A stretch of DNA of 24,748 nt. It comes from JAWLEP01 sp964553045 (GTDB lineage Bacteria > Fermentibacterota > Fermentibacteria > Fermentibacterales > JCC-6). Shown in pieces: positions 7,876 to 15,168 of this stretch (the stretch's first letter is position 1; every line of letters starts with the position of its first letter). The stretch covers positions 1 to 24,748 of the forward strand of contig CAZKJG010000029.1 in the NCBI GenBank assembly GCA_964553045.1, read 5' to 3'. A program made the position numbers and the translations under genes. The notes below the pieces were generated by a model. The model made no database searches. It was given only the letters and a program-made list of their open reading frames with translations, and was not told the DNA's origin.

Positions 7876-8877
7876 CTACTTCAGGACCGTGCACTGGCGG
7901 GTGATGGCCTCGCCGGTGCTGGTGGAGAGCCTGACGAAGTAGACGCCGGGCTCCTCCACGTCGGTGCTGATCTGCGATGCCGCAGGCATCGACTCGATGA
8001 GCCTGCCCTGCATGTCGTAGACGCTCACGGATCCGCTGACCCCATCGGGGAGCACCGTACCGATGCTCAGCTGGCCCATTGCGGGGTTGGGGCCCACCGT
8101 GAGGATGGCCTCTGCGGGGTTGATCCCGCCGTAGGTGCCGTAGACCTCTGCGGCCGTATCCGGAAGGTCCATGTAGTGGGCGTTCATGACCTCCTTGCTG
8201 CCGGAGGTCTCCTGCAGCCAGGTCACCAGACGAAGGTTGTCGAAGACGTGCACGGAGGGGTCGAGAGTGTAGTCCCCATCGGCGTAGACCGTCTGGGGGT
8301 AGCCGCCGGTGAACTCGATGGTGGTGCCGCTGGTGCCCAGAGGAAAGGCCACCGGTATCCACATCATCTCCATGCCTGCGTAGCCGCCCCAGCTGGAGCT
8401 GGCTATCTCGTGGTCCTCGATGATTACCGCGTACGCCTTCAGCGACCCCGATGGCTCCAGGTCCTCCTCCGCCGTGAAGGAGAAGTAGGCGGTTCCTCCC
8501 GAGGCGTCACCCACCGGGTCGGCCACGATGTCCAGGTAGCAGGGGACCGAGAGCCTGTCGGCTATGGATGTGTCGTAGGTGTCGGGGTTGTAGCTGTAGT
8601 CCTGGCCGTCGAACATGTTGTCCGGCGTGTACCCGACGCTGTAGAAGCTGAAGCGGCCGGAGTTGAAGGAGTTCGACGCGGGCCCGTTGTAGAACATGTA
8701 CAACGGCGCTACATCTCCGTTGGCAACGTGGGGCTCGATGGTGCTCTTGACGACTGACCAGTCGCCGTAGCAGATGGGTCAACCGGTCTGGGTGAAGTAC
8801 TCCCAGAGCACCGTCCTCTCGGCGGCCATGGCCACCGTGGCGAGCAATATGAGGCCGGCAAATGCTGCAATCCTCAT
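7876..8877 (-). CDS. Secreted thioredoxin-like (Omp28-like) selenoprotein, UGA read as Sec33
   Basis: The frame starts at ATG 8877-8875, after an AAGGGAGA ribosome site. It encodes a signal peptide (MRIAAFAGLILLATVAMA) and then ERTVLWEYFTQTG, TGA (8781-8779), PIC. The context YFTQTG-x-PxC is that of thioredoxin-fold Omp28-like proteins, where x is the first Cys of CxxC. The TGA thus falls on a redox residue, giving U33-P-I-C36. The frame is open for 300 codons after it, and a SECIS hairpin follows at the expected distance. The middle domain contains AYAVIIEDHEI, as in Omp28-like proteins. The last 75 or so residues (VGPNPAMGQLSIG, SVYDMQGRLIES, PGVYFVRLSTSTG) form a FlgD-Ig/T9SS-type sorting domain. 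Predicted role: an exported thiol-selenol oxidoreductase, released or surface-bound. Without Sec insertion only a 32-residue peptide would be made. The gene is divergent from the lipoprotein at 9018. Confidence 0.85.
8749..8766 (-). promoter_or_regulatory. Bacterial SECIS element
   Basis: In the mRNA, 5' GGCGACU (8766-8760), loop GGUC (8759-8756) and AGUCGUC (8755-8749) form a seven-pair stem, with one G-U pair. Nineteen nucleotides separate the UGA from the loop. The Escherichia coli fdhF SECIS has the same GGUC apical loop, about 18 nt after its UGA. SelB recognises the G and U of this loop. Confidence 0.8.
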
Positions 8878-8896
8878 GGGGTCTCCCTTCTTTCGA

Positions 8897-8912
8897 GAAA
8901 CATGTATGTTTC
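8897..8912. promoter_or_regulatory. Palindromic site in the divergent promoter region
   Basis: GAAACATGTATGTTTC is a perfect inverted repeat with seven-base arms around GT. It lies 20 bp upstream of the selenoprotein start. A minus-strand TTGACG (8948-8943) with a 17-bp spacer to AATTGT (8925-8920) would place transcription start near it, so it may be a repressor operator. A plus-strand TAATAT -10 box for the lipoprotein gene lies at about 8967. Confidence 0.4.
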
Positions 8913-9017
8913 CGGACGAACAATTCTTTTTCGAATGGCCGACGTCAATACCTACCTACTAAGTGTGTAATATTATCGGCCGGCGGGCCGCGAACCCATG
9001 GGAAGTTGGAGGCGGGC

Positions 9018-10136
9018 GTGAGAACATTGAAGGCACTTGTTCCGGCGGTGGTGGGCATTTTCGCTCTATCCTGCGGCGGGACGGAGGCGGAGAACGGCAC
9101 GGTGTCCGCCGAGGGAGCCGGAGAGCGACACTCATCCGCCGACAGTCAGCTGACGGTTGTAGACACCATCGGCGTGGAGCTGGGCGATTCGGTGAGGATG
9201 TTCGGGACCGTAGGAGCGGTCTGCTACAGCACCGAGGGCAACTTGCTGGTCGGCGACGTCGGCAAGATGCGCATCCGCATGTTCTCACCGTCGGGCGAGC
9301 ACCTGCACTCCGGCGGAAGGCGCGGCGAGGGACCCGGAGAGTTCGCTGGGCCCGGCGGGCTGTATCCGACCCCCGGGGGCGGAGTGGCCGTGCCGGACAG
9401 GATGGGGGGCAAGATCATCTACTACGACTCCACGCTCTCCCTCCAGCGGGAGTGGAAGGGCTTCGCCGGGAGGCCACCGGCGGAGATGGTGCAGCTTCCC
9501 GGCGGCTCTATCGTGGGTACCGAGATCGACTTCGACCGGCAAGAAGGCCGGCTCGTCAACAGACTCTGCCGATGGGAGCCCGGTGCCGCCGAGCCTTCGG
9601 TTACATACCTGGAACGGTCGGCCGACTTCAACCGGGAGAATCCCCGCCAGGCCTGGCACGAGACGGCCATCTACTTCGCCGCCTTCGATGACGGCCGGGT
9701 GGTCTCCACCCCGGAGAGCCGCCAGGAGTGCGTCATCACCTGCTGGTCTCCCGAGGGGGAGATGGAGTGGCGGGTGGAGCGCCCCTTCGAGAGGGTTCGG
9801 CGGCCGGAGGAGGACATGGCCTGGGAGAGGGAGATGCTACGCCGCCAAATGACCCGACGGGGCGGAGACGCCTCCTTTGCCGATCAGGTGGAGATACCCC
9901 AGTGGTCGGAGGCCGTAATCGACATGCAGGTTGTGGACGGCCGCATATGGGTCCGCCGGGGCGGAAGCGCCGTTCCCTTCTACGAGGTCCTGGACGGCCG
10001 GGGAGGGTTGCTCTACACCTGCTCTGTGCCCGAGCTTCCCTACGGCTCGGGGGTGGAGATTCACGTGTCGACCCATGGCGTGCTGGCCTACCAGAGCAAT
10101 CCCATGGACTACTACAAGGTATACCTGCTGGAGTAG
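9018..10136 (+). CDS. Six-bladed beta-propeller lipoprotein
   Basis: The 372-residue product starts at GTG 9018, five bases after GGAGG. It has a short lipoprotein signal (RTLKALVPAVVGIFALSC) with a permissive lipobox ALS-Cys19; Gly at +2 suggests export to the outer membrane. The mature part has the repeat pattern of NHL-like six-bladed propellers: GNLLVGDVGKMRIRMFSPSG, GGRRGEGPGEF, then AVPDRMGGKIIYYDSTLSL. A long charged insert (RVRRPEEDMAWEREMLRRQ) interrupts the later blades. Proteins of this type are frequent in Bacteroidota-like genomes and their ligands are mostly unknown. The gene is divergent from the selenoprotein gene across 140 bp. Confidence 0.85.
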   Translation: MRTLKALVPAVVGIFALSCGGTEAENGTVSAEGAGERHSSADSQLTVVDTIGVELGDSVRMFGTVGAVCYSTEGNLLVGDVGKMRIRMFSPSGEHLHSGGRRGEGPGEFAGPGGLYPTPGGGVAVPDRMGGKIIYYDSTLSLQREWKGFAGRPPAEMVQLPGGSIVGTEIDFDRQEGRLVNRLCRWEPGAAEPSVTYLERSADFNRENPRQAWHETAIYFAAFDDGRVVSTPESRQECVITCWSPEGEMEWRVERPFERVRRPEEDMAWEREMLRRQMTRRGGDASFADQVEIPQWSEAVIDMQVVDGRIWVRRGGSAVPFYEVLDGRGGLLYTCSVPELPYGSGVEIHVSTHGVLAYQSNPMDYYKVYLLE

Positions 10137-10251
10137 GGGCATCTGAAATACCTGTAGCGCGGTGAAACTGGCCGGACTTGACTTGGTTGCGCCCGGCAAG
10201 TAAACATATGTGTAGTTAAGGGGCGGAAAGGGACAGCGAAGGGCGGCGGAC

Positions 10252-11130
10252 ATGAGAAAGACCAGGGCCAAGACGATTCTCTCCCGGGTGAAGCAGCCGG
10301 ACACCTGGTTCGGCCTCACCTACTCCATGAACCTCTACCGCGGTTGCACCCACGGGTGCATCTACTGCGACTCCCGCAGCCTCTGCTACGGTATCGAGGA
10401 CCTCTCCGAGGTCAATGTGAAGGAGAAAGCCATCGAGGTGCTTCGGGGCGAGCTGTCCGGCAGGCGGAGGAAGGGCACCGTGGGCACGGGTTCGATGAAC
10501 GACCCCTACCAGCCCCTGGAGGCGGAGCTCTGCATGACGCGCAAGGCCCTGGAGGAGCTGGACCGCTTCGGCTTCCCCGTCCACGTGATGACCAAGAGCG
10601 ACCTGGTGGCCCGCGACTCCGCGCTGCTGCAGTCCATCGGCCGGCGCAACTACTCGGCGGTGAGCGTCACAATAACCACGACCGACGACGAGCTGGCCGC
10701 AAAGCTGGAGCCGGGTGCGCCCCTTCCGTCGAAGCGGCTGCGGACAGTGAAGCTCCTGGCTTCCAAGGGCATCTACGTGGGCATAGCGATGATGCCCCTG
10801 CTGCCCTTCATCTGCGACAGTGACGAGAACCTGGCGACGATAGTCCGCCGCGCGGCCGACTGCGGAGCGTCGTACGTGATCCCCTGGTTCGGGATGACTC
10901 TGCGCGACAGGCAGCGCTGGTACTTCTACGACCGCCTGGACCGCAGCTTCCCCGGAATGCGCCGGCGGTACTCGCGGCGTTTCGGCAGGCGCTACTACTG
11001 CGCCTCGCCCCGCTCAGACGAGCTGGACCGCGCCTTCTACGGCCTCTGCGAGGAGTACGGCGTCGAGCCTTCAATGCGCTTCTACCGGCCCGAGGAGAGC
11101 CGCCAGCTGAACCTGTTCCGCTCCGGATAG
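10252..11130 (+). CDS. SplB-like radical SAM protein (Rv2578c type)
   Basis: A 292-residue radical S-adenosylmethionine enzyme. The [4Fe-4S] motif is Cys32-x3-Cys36-x2-Cys39 (RGCTHGCIYCDSRS). The following TGSMNDPYQPLEAEL and VHVMTKSDLVARD are typical of the family related to spore photoproduct lyase and often annotated as DNA repair photolyase. The C-terminal ending ESRQLNLFRSG is usual for these proteins, so the gene is complete. The substrate is not known, and the lack of any sporulation context makes true spore photoproduct repair unlikely. The ATG is preceded by GGGCGGCGGA. An ABC-ATPase relic overlaps its last codon in another frame. Confidence 0.9.
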   Translation: MRKTRAKTILSRVKQPDTWFGLTYSMNLYRGCTHGCIYCDSRSLCYGIEDLSEVNVKEKAIEVLRGELSGRRRKGTVGTGSMNDPYQPLEAELCMTRKALEELDRFGFPVHVMTKSDLVARDSALLQSIGRRNYSAVSVTITTTDDELAAKLEPGAPLPSKRLRTVKLLASKGIYVGIAMMPLLPFICDSDENLATIVRRAADCGASYVIPWFGMTLRDRQRWYFYDRLDRSFPGMRRRYSRRFGRRYYCASPRSDELDRAFYGLCEEYGVEPSMRFYRPEESRQLNLFRSG

Positions 11131-11201
11131 CCGGCCCCGACGGAGCGGGCAAGACCACCCTGATGAAGCTTTCCTGCCGCCGCCTGCAGCGGTTTCAGTA
11201 G
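11127..11201 (+). pseudogene. Relic of an ABC transporter ATPase (Walker A only)
   Basis: In the frame shifted from the radical SAM gene the bases read IAGPDGAGKTTLMKL, then SCRRLQRFQ and TAG. GPDGAGKTTLM is a highly specific Walker A of ABC ATPases, especially the RbbA/YhiH-like group. Nothing before or after it resembles the rest of such a protein: upstream is an intact unrelated gene, downstream the similarity stops after about 15 residues. It is best read as a deletion remnant. The rest of the 278-bp gap up to 11408 shows no recognisable gene. Confidence 0.5.
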
Positions 11202-11408
11202 CTTGCCGTCCAATGCGCACAGCCCACCGACCACCGCTTCCTGCGGGCGCTGGCCGGCTCGCGCTGGTATCCGGAGGATGGCCGCCTGCGGCGGACCGCA
11301 CGATCCGAAAGGGAGGGCGCGGGAATTCGGTGGTGCGGTCGGATGCCCCGGTACGGTGTGTTTCGTATGTTCGCAGTTGTGCTTGAGGGTTACAGGATTG
11401 GAGGGTAC

Positions 11409-11966
11409 ATGAAGGTAATAGGAGTCGTGGGCAGCCCCAGAAGGGGAGAGGCGACGGACACTCTGGTGCGGCAGGTGCTGGCCGGGGCCGAGGAGGCCGG
11501 CGCGGAGGTGGAGGTATACCACCTCCACGAGATGGAGGTCCTGCCCTGCAGGGCTTGCATGGACTGCAAGACCGGTGAGGCCTGCTCGCAGGAGGACGAC
11601 ATGCAGATGCTGTATACGGCTCTGCACGAGTGCGATGGAGTAGTGATAGGCACGCCGATCTACTTCTACAACATGTCCGCGCAGCTGAAGGCCTTCACCG
11701 ACCGGCTGTTCGCCCTGCTGGCTCCCGGTTTCGAGAGGCGCCTGGGCGAGGAGGGCAGGCCGGCGGTTTTCGTGGTGACGCAGGGGGCCGACGATGAGTC
11801 GCTGTTCCGCCCGGTGGTGGACAAGATGGCAGAGGCCTACGGTCTGGCCGGGCTCCCGGTTCGCCGGACCGTACTGGCCGCGGCGGTGGAGGGTTCCGCA
11901 GGCGTTATGGAACGTCGCGAGCTGGTGGAAGCTGCCCGCAGGGCGGGCCGGGAGCTGCTGGAGTAG
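11409..11966 (+). CDS. Iron-sulfur flavoprotein / NADPH-dependent FMN reductase family
   Basis: A 185-residue flavodoxin-fold protein. The N-terminal VIGVVGSPRRGEATDTL is the FMN phosphate-binding loop, and GVVIGTPIYFYNMSAQLKAFTDRLF is the conserved flavin-binding and dimer segment. Cys47, Cys50, Cys53 and Cys59 form the compact C-x2-C-x2-C-x5-C motif of Isf-type iron-sulfur flavoproteins, which hold a [4Fe-4S] cluster near FMN. The predicted role is an electron-transfer or small-molecule reductase in the cytoplasm of an anaerobe; the partner is unknown. GGAGGG lies just before the ATG. Its TAG is four bases from the TTG start of the EamA gene, so the two are probably cotranscribed. Confidence 0.92.
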   Translation: MKVIGVVGSPRRGEATDTLVRQVLAGAEEAGAEVEVYHLHEMEVLPCRACMDCKTGEACSQEDDMQMLYTALHECDGVVIGTPIYFYNMSAQLKAFTDRLFALLAPGFERRLGEEGRPAVFVVTQGADDESLFRPVVDKMAEAYGLAGLPVRRTVLAAAVEGSAGVMERRELVEAARRAGRELLE

Positions 11967-11970
11967 AGCC

Positions 11971-12855
11971 TTGGGCATAGGCGAGCTGGCCGCGTTCGGA
12001 ACCGCCCTCTGCTGGACTGTGACCGTGATGTCGTTCGAGGCGGCCGGCCGCAGGGTGGGCTCAGTGCCCGTGAACTTTCTGCGCCTGCTGATCGGCCTGA
12101 CATTCCTGACCGCCTTCTCGCTGATCAGCCGTGGAAGGGCGCTGCCGCTGGACGCCGGCCGGCACGCCTGGATATGGCTGTCGCTGTCGGGAGTGGTCGG
12201 CTTCGTGCTGGGCGACCTCTGCCTCTTTCGGGCTTTCATTCTCATAGGCAGTCGGATCACCATGGTGATATTCACCCTGGTGCCGCCCATTACCGCAGTC
12301 ACCAGCTGGGCGGTGCTGGGCGAGACCCTGTCCGCCAGGACCTGGCTGGGGATGGCCGTTACCATCGCAGGAATCAGCCTGGTGGTCCTCACCAAGCCGC
12401 GGGGCGAACCCATGAGGCTGGCCCATTCCCTGGGGGGCATACTGCTGGCCCTGGTGGGATCGGCGGGACAGGCTGTGGGCCTGGTGCTCAGCAAGTACGG
12501 CATGGGTGACATGAACGCGTTCAGCGCTACCCAGATCAGGATAGCGGCCGCTGCGGTGAGCTTCCTGCTGGTCCTGCCGGCCATAGGATTTGCCGGCCGG
12601 GTGAGGAGGGCGCTGTCCAACCGGACGGCCATGGGCCAGATGACACTGGGAGCCTTCTTCGGCCCCTTCCTGGGGGTCTCGCTCTCCCTGGTGGCGGTGC
12701 ACAACGTGGAGGCCGGGGTGGCGGCCACCATTATGGCCATGGTTCCGGTCTTTCTCATTCCGCCCGAGGTGCTGATAATGGGCAAGAGGGTTCGGGGCCT
12801 GGAGGTGCTGGGGGCCTTTGTCGCCGTGGGCGGAGTTGCCCTGGTGAGCCTGTGA
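11971..12855 (+). CDS. EamA/DMT-family transporter
   Basis: An inner-membrane permease of the drug/metabolite transporter superfamily, 294 residues with about ten transmembrane helices. Two EamA repeats are visible, roughly residues 5-140 and 150-290. Conserved points include PVNFLRLLIGL, LGDLCLFRAFILIG, ITAVTSWAVLGETLSARTWLGM and the second-repeat AATIMAMVPVFLIPPEVLIMGKRV. The TTG start at 11971 follows the previous stop by four bases and has GGAG seven bases upstream; starting earlier would overlap the flavoprotein gene. The substrate (amino acid, nucleotide or other metabolite) cannot be told from sequence. Confidence 0.92.
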   Translation: MGIGELAAFGTALCWTVTVMSFEAAGRRVGSVPVNFLRLLIGLTFLTAFSLISRGRALPLDAGRHAWIWLSLSGVVGFVLGDLCLFRAFILIGSRITMVIFTLVPPITAVTSWAVLGETLSARTWLGMAVTIAGISLVVLTKPRGEPMRLAHSLGGILLALVGSAGQAVGLVLSKYGMGDMNAFSATQIRIAAAAVSFLLVLPAIGFAGRVRRALSNRTAMGQMTLGAFFGPFLGVSLSLVAVHNVEAGVAATIMAMVPVFLIPPEVLIMGKRVRGLEVLGAFVAVGGVALVSL

Positions 12856-12893
12856 CCCTATCGGTTGAAGGCCGCCCCTGTGAGTGCGGTTAC

Positions 12894-12912
12894 GGCGGCG
12901 CAGCGAGCCGCC
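12894..12912 (+). terminator. Weak hairpin between the transporter and the dioxygenase-like gene
   Basis: GGCGGC (12894-12899) pairs with GCCGCC (12907-12912) across a seven-base loop. There is no T-tract, and it lies only nine bases before the next ribosome site, so it may act in attenuation or not at all. Confidence 0.25.
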
Positions 12913-12938
12913 GCCCTCTGAAAGGAGCTCTGTAAGCC

Positions 12939-14108
12939 TTGGAAAAGCTGGTCTGCCCCGTCTGCATGAAGGTACACGAGGTGGAGGAAGGCGGTGAGGC
13001 CTGCCCCGTATGCGGCAGCCACCGGGCCTACAACTTCCGCAACAGCGACGATTACCTGCAGCAGCAGGCGCCGCGGGTCCGTGAGGAGCGCAGCCGGCTG
13101 GGTCTGGACGGCCTTGCCGGGGGCCTGCAGTGCGCGGTGGTCAACGTAGAGCCCGACCGCCTGCAGCCGGCGGCCGCCGAGCTGCTGCAGCGTACGGGCT
13201 TCCAGGTATCCGACAGCTTCCGTGACACGCGCTTTCGGACGGTCGTTCTTTCGGTGGAGGGCTCTGCCGACCTCCTTCTCCGCTGCCGGCTCCGGGAGGA
13301 CAATCCGTTCTCTGAGGTTCCGGCAGGCCCCAAGTCGGCCCGCCTTCGGAACACCAGAGTGGAGACCTTCTTCTTCCGTACGCCGGACCTCGATGCCTAT
13401 CTCGACATACAGCGGGGGCGGGGAGTGCGGTTCGTCGAAGGGGAGGAGGTCCGTGCGGAGGGGTTCAGAGCGGCACAGACAATTCCCTCCTCCTACACCG
13501 GCCTTTCGGTGGGCCTGATGCAGATGGATCCGGGCCGCGAAGGCTACCGGCCCGACGGCGCGGAGGACATGCACCTCGACCTCCGAAAGCCGAATCTGCC
13601 CTTCCTGGGCAACATCGGCCCGCTTGACCACACCGCCACCCGGGTTCGCGCCGAGGACAGGGACGCGGCCATAATCGAATTCATGGAGCTGTCCGGCTAC
13701 GATTTCGATTTCGCCATCTACGTGAAGGTGTTCAACTCCATCACCAACGTGGCCAGGATCTCCGAGAAGGACTTCGCAATGGTATTCACCTCCGGCATCA
13801 TCCCCGACGACGGCGGCGACGATGTGGGGCCGACACAGAAGTTCATCCGCAACTACGGCACCCGCGTCCACCACCTGGCTCTGAGGACGGAGGACATACA
13901 GGAAACCTGGAACCGGCTGGTGGAGCGGGGGCAGGAGTTCATGATCGATCTGGTGGGCGCACCGGATGAGGGCCTCAGGCAGACCTTCAGCCGCCCCTCG
14001 CCCCACACCATGCTGGTCACCGAGCTCATACACCGCTACGGCGATTTCCGGGGGTTCTTCACGCGAGGCAACGTGACCGCGTTAACAGGAGCAACGGAAG
14101 GGCAGTGA
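12939..14108 (+). CDS. Zinc-ribbon protein fused to an HPPD-like VOC dioxygenase
   Basis: A 389-residue protein. Residues 1-30 form a zinc ribbon (Cys6-x2-Cys9, Cys22-x2-Cys25). The remainder resembles two VOC modules arranged as in 4-hydroxyphenylpyruvate dioxygenase. The C-terminal module has the 2-His-1-carboxylate iron site: His231 in GPLDHTATRV, His312 in TRVHHLALRTEDI and Glu362 in LVTELIHRYG. The ending GFFTRGNVTALTGATEG matches the gating helix region of HPPD (GNFxALFxAIE). HPPD makes homogentisate from 4-hydroxyphenylpyruvate in tyrosine breakdown; no other tyrosine gene is nearby, so the substrate is open. The zinc ribbon is not part of ordinary HPPD. The TTG start at 12939 lies 11 bases after AAAGGAG. 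The stop shares one base with the next start. Confidence 0.8.
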   Translation: MEKLVCPVCMKVHEVEEGGEACPVCGSHRAYNFRNSDDYLQQQAPRVREERSRLGLDGLAGGLQCAVVNVEPDRLQPAAAELLQRTGFQVSDSFRDTRFRTVVLSVEGSADLLLRCRLREDNPFSEVPAGPKSARLRNTRVETFFFRTPDLDAYLDIQRGRGVRFVEGEEVRAEGFRAAQTIPSSYTGLSVGLMQMDPGREGYRPDGAEDMHLDLRKPNLPFLGNIGPLDHTATRVRAEDRDAAIIEFMELSGYDFDFAIYVKVFNSITNVARISEKDFAMVFTSGIIPDDGGDDVGPTQKFIRNYGTRVHHLALRTEDIQETWNRLVERGQEFMIDLVGAPDEGLRQTFSRPSPHTMLVTELIHRYGDFRGFFTRGNVTALTGATEGQ

Positions 14109-15139
14109 TGCTTGCAGCTTGCTGGATCGTTCTGGCAGCCGTGTCCTGGGCTGCGCCGGGGCAGGATCCGGCGGTGGGCGGCTTCCAGTGGGCAAAGAGC
14201 ACCTTGCGCAGTGACATAGCCGCCTGCCTGCCGGTGGAGGGGCTTCCCGAGTCCCTGGAGAGCCGGGGTGTGCAGACCGTATGGATCGCCGCCGGCGCCC
14301 GGGGCGACAGTCTGATGCTCCGGGCGCTGGGGGTCGGCGCGTCGGACACCGTTGACCTGGGGCCGGTGGAGTTCGGCGGGTGGTACAACCCCGCCAAGGG
14401 ATGGTGGAGCTACTCCGACAGTACAGGTATGGTGACCTTTCACTCGCAGTACCCCTTCCGCGCTGCCTACGACGCCGCCTCCTACCGGGTGACCGAGGGG
14501 ATTCCCTGGCTTGCGCTGGACAGCACCTGGTCGGGAGACCCTTCGGCTGCGGCCATGCAGCGGATGGACTCCCTGCTGACTGCGGGACTCATCGCCGAGG
14601 CCGCGGAGGAGCTGGGGGAGGTATTCTACCCCCACAACTACTTCGTGCCCGCGGAGCTGAGCGTACGCTTCCTGGAGGCCGCCCACGCCGAGGCGCTGGA
14701 CCGCTGGCGGGCGGGGGACGCCGAGGGAGCCCCGGAGGCGTTCGACGCCGCGGAGGAGGCTTTCGAGCTCACCACCTTCGACACCGACTGGTACCTGCAG
14801 CAGGGGGGAGCGAAGGACCTGGCCGGCTCCGACTACGGTGAGTACATCGTGGCCGACAGGCTGGCCGAGATTGCGAACGACTACGGCTTCTTCCTGCACG
14901 GGGCGGGCCGGGCGGAGGAGGCCCTGGAGGCGCTGGTGGCGGTGCTGCTGCTGGACCCGGACCGGGCTGTGGCCCACCTCAACACCGCCGACGTGCTGTG
15001 GGACCTGGGCCGGGAGGATGCCGCCTGCAGGCACTACTCCCACTACCTGAGGCTGCTGGAGGAGAAGGGCCTGGACGTAAACGTCCCTGCCCGCGTTAAC
15101 AGCCGCCTCCACCCCCGATCGGTGCCTGACGTTAACTAG
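14108..15139 (+). CDS. Secreted TPR-like protein of unknown function
   Basis: A 343-residue exported protein beginning with a Sec signal peptide (MLAACWIVLAAVSWAAP). The first half is strand-rich and aromatic (FGGWYNPAKGWWSYSDSTGM) and not recognised. From about residue 150 it is helical, with TPR-like pairs (FLEAAHAEALDRWRAGDAEG, AEEALEALVAVLLLDPDRAV, HLNTADVLWDLGREDAACRH). The ATG overlaps the previous TGA by one base (TGATG), and GGAAGG lies seven bases upstream. Translational coupling to the dioxygenase-like gene is likely. GTG at 14105 is an alternative start. A perfect 14-base palindrome, GTTAACTAGTTAAC, covers the stop codon. Confidence 0.78.
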   Translation: MLAACWIVLAAVSWAAPGQDPAVGGFQWAKSTLRSDIAACLPVEGLPESLESRGVQTVWIAAGARGDSLMLRALGVGASDTVDLGPVEFGGWYNPAKGWWSYSDSTGMVTFHSQYPFRAAYDAASYRVTEGIPWLALDSTWSGDPSAAAMQRMDSLLTAGLIAEAAEELGEVFYPHNYFVPAELSVRFLEAAHAEALDRWRAGDAEGAPEAFDAAEEAFELTTFDTDWYLQQGGAKDLAGSDYGEYIVADRLAEIANDYGFFLHGAGRAEEALEALVAVLLLDPDRAVAHLNTADVLWDLGREDAACRHYSHYLRLLEEKGLDVNVPARVNSRLHPRSVPDVN

Positions 15140-15168
15140 TTAACTACTTTTGCGGACTGGAGGCCGGG

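Noticed and set aside
7825..8757. 310-codon plus-strand frame opposite the selenoprotein
   Set aside because: It begins inside a terminator hairpin and is antisense to a protein with a signal peptide and a sorting domain.
11082..12785. 567-codon minus-strand frame across the flavoprotein and transporter genes
   Set aside because: It is antisense to two confidently identified genes and has no recognisable domain.
15130..15143. Palindrome GTTAACTAGTTAAC at the end of the secreted TPR-like gene
   Set aside because: It is perfect but short, AT-rich and mostly within coding sequence; no second copy or promoter position supports an operator.
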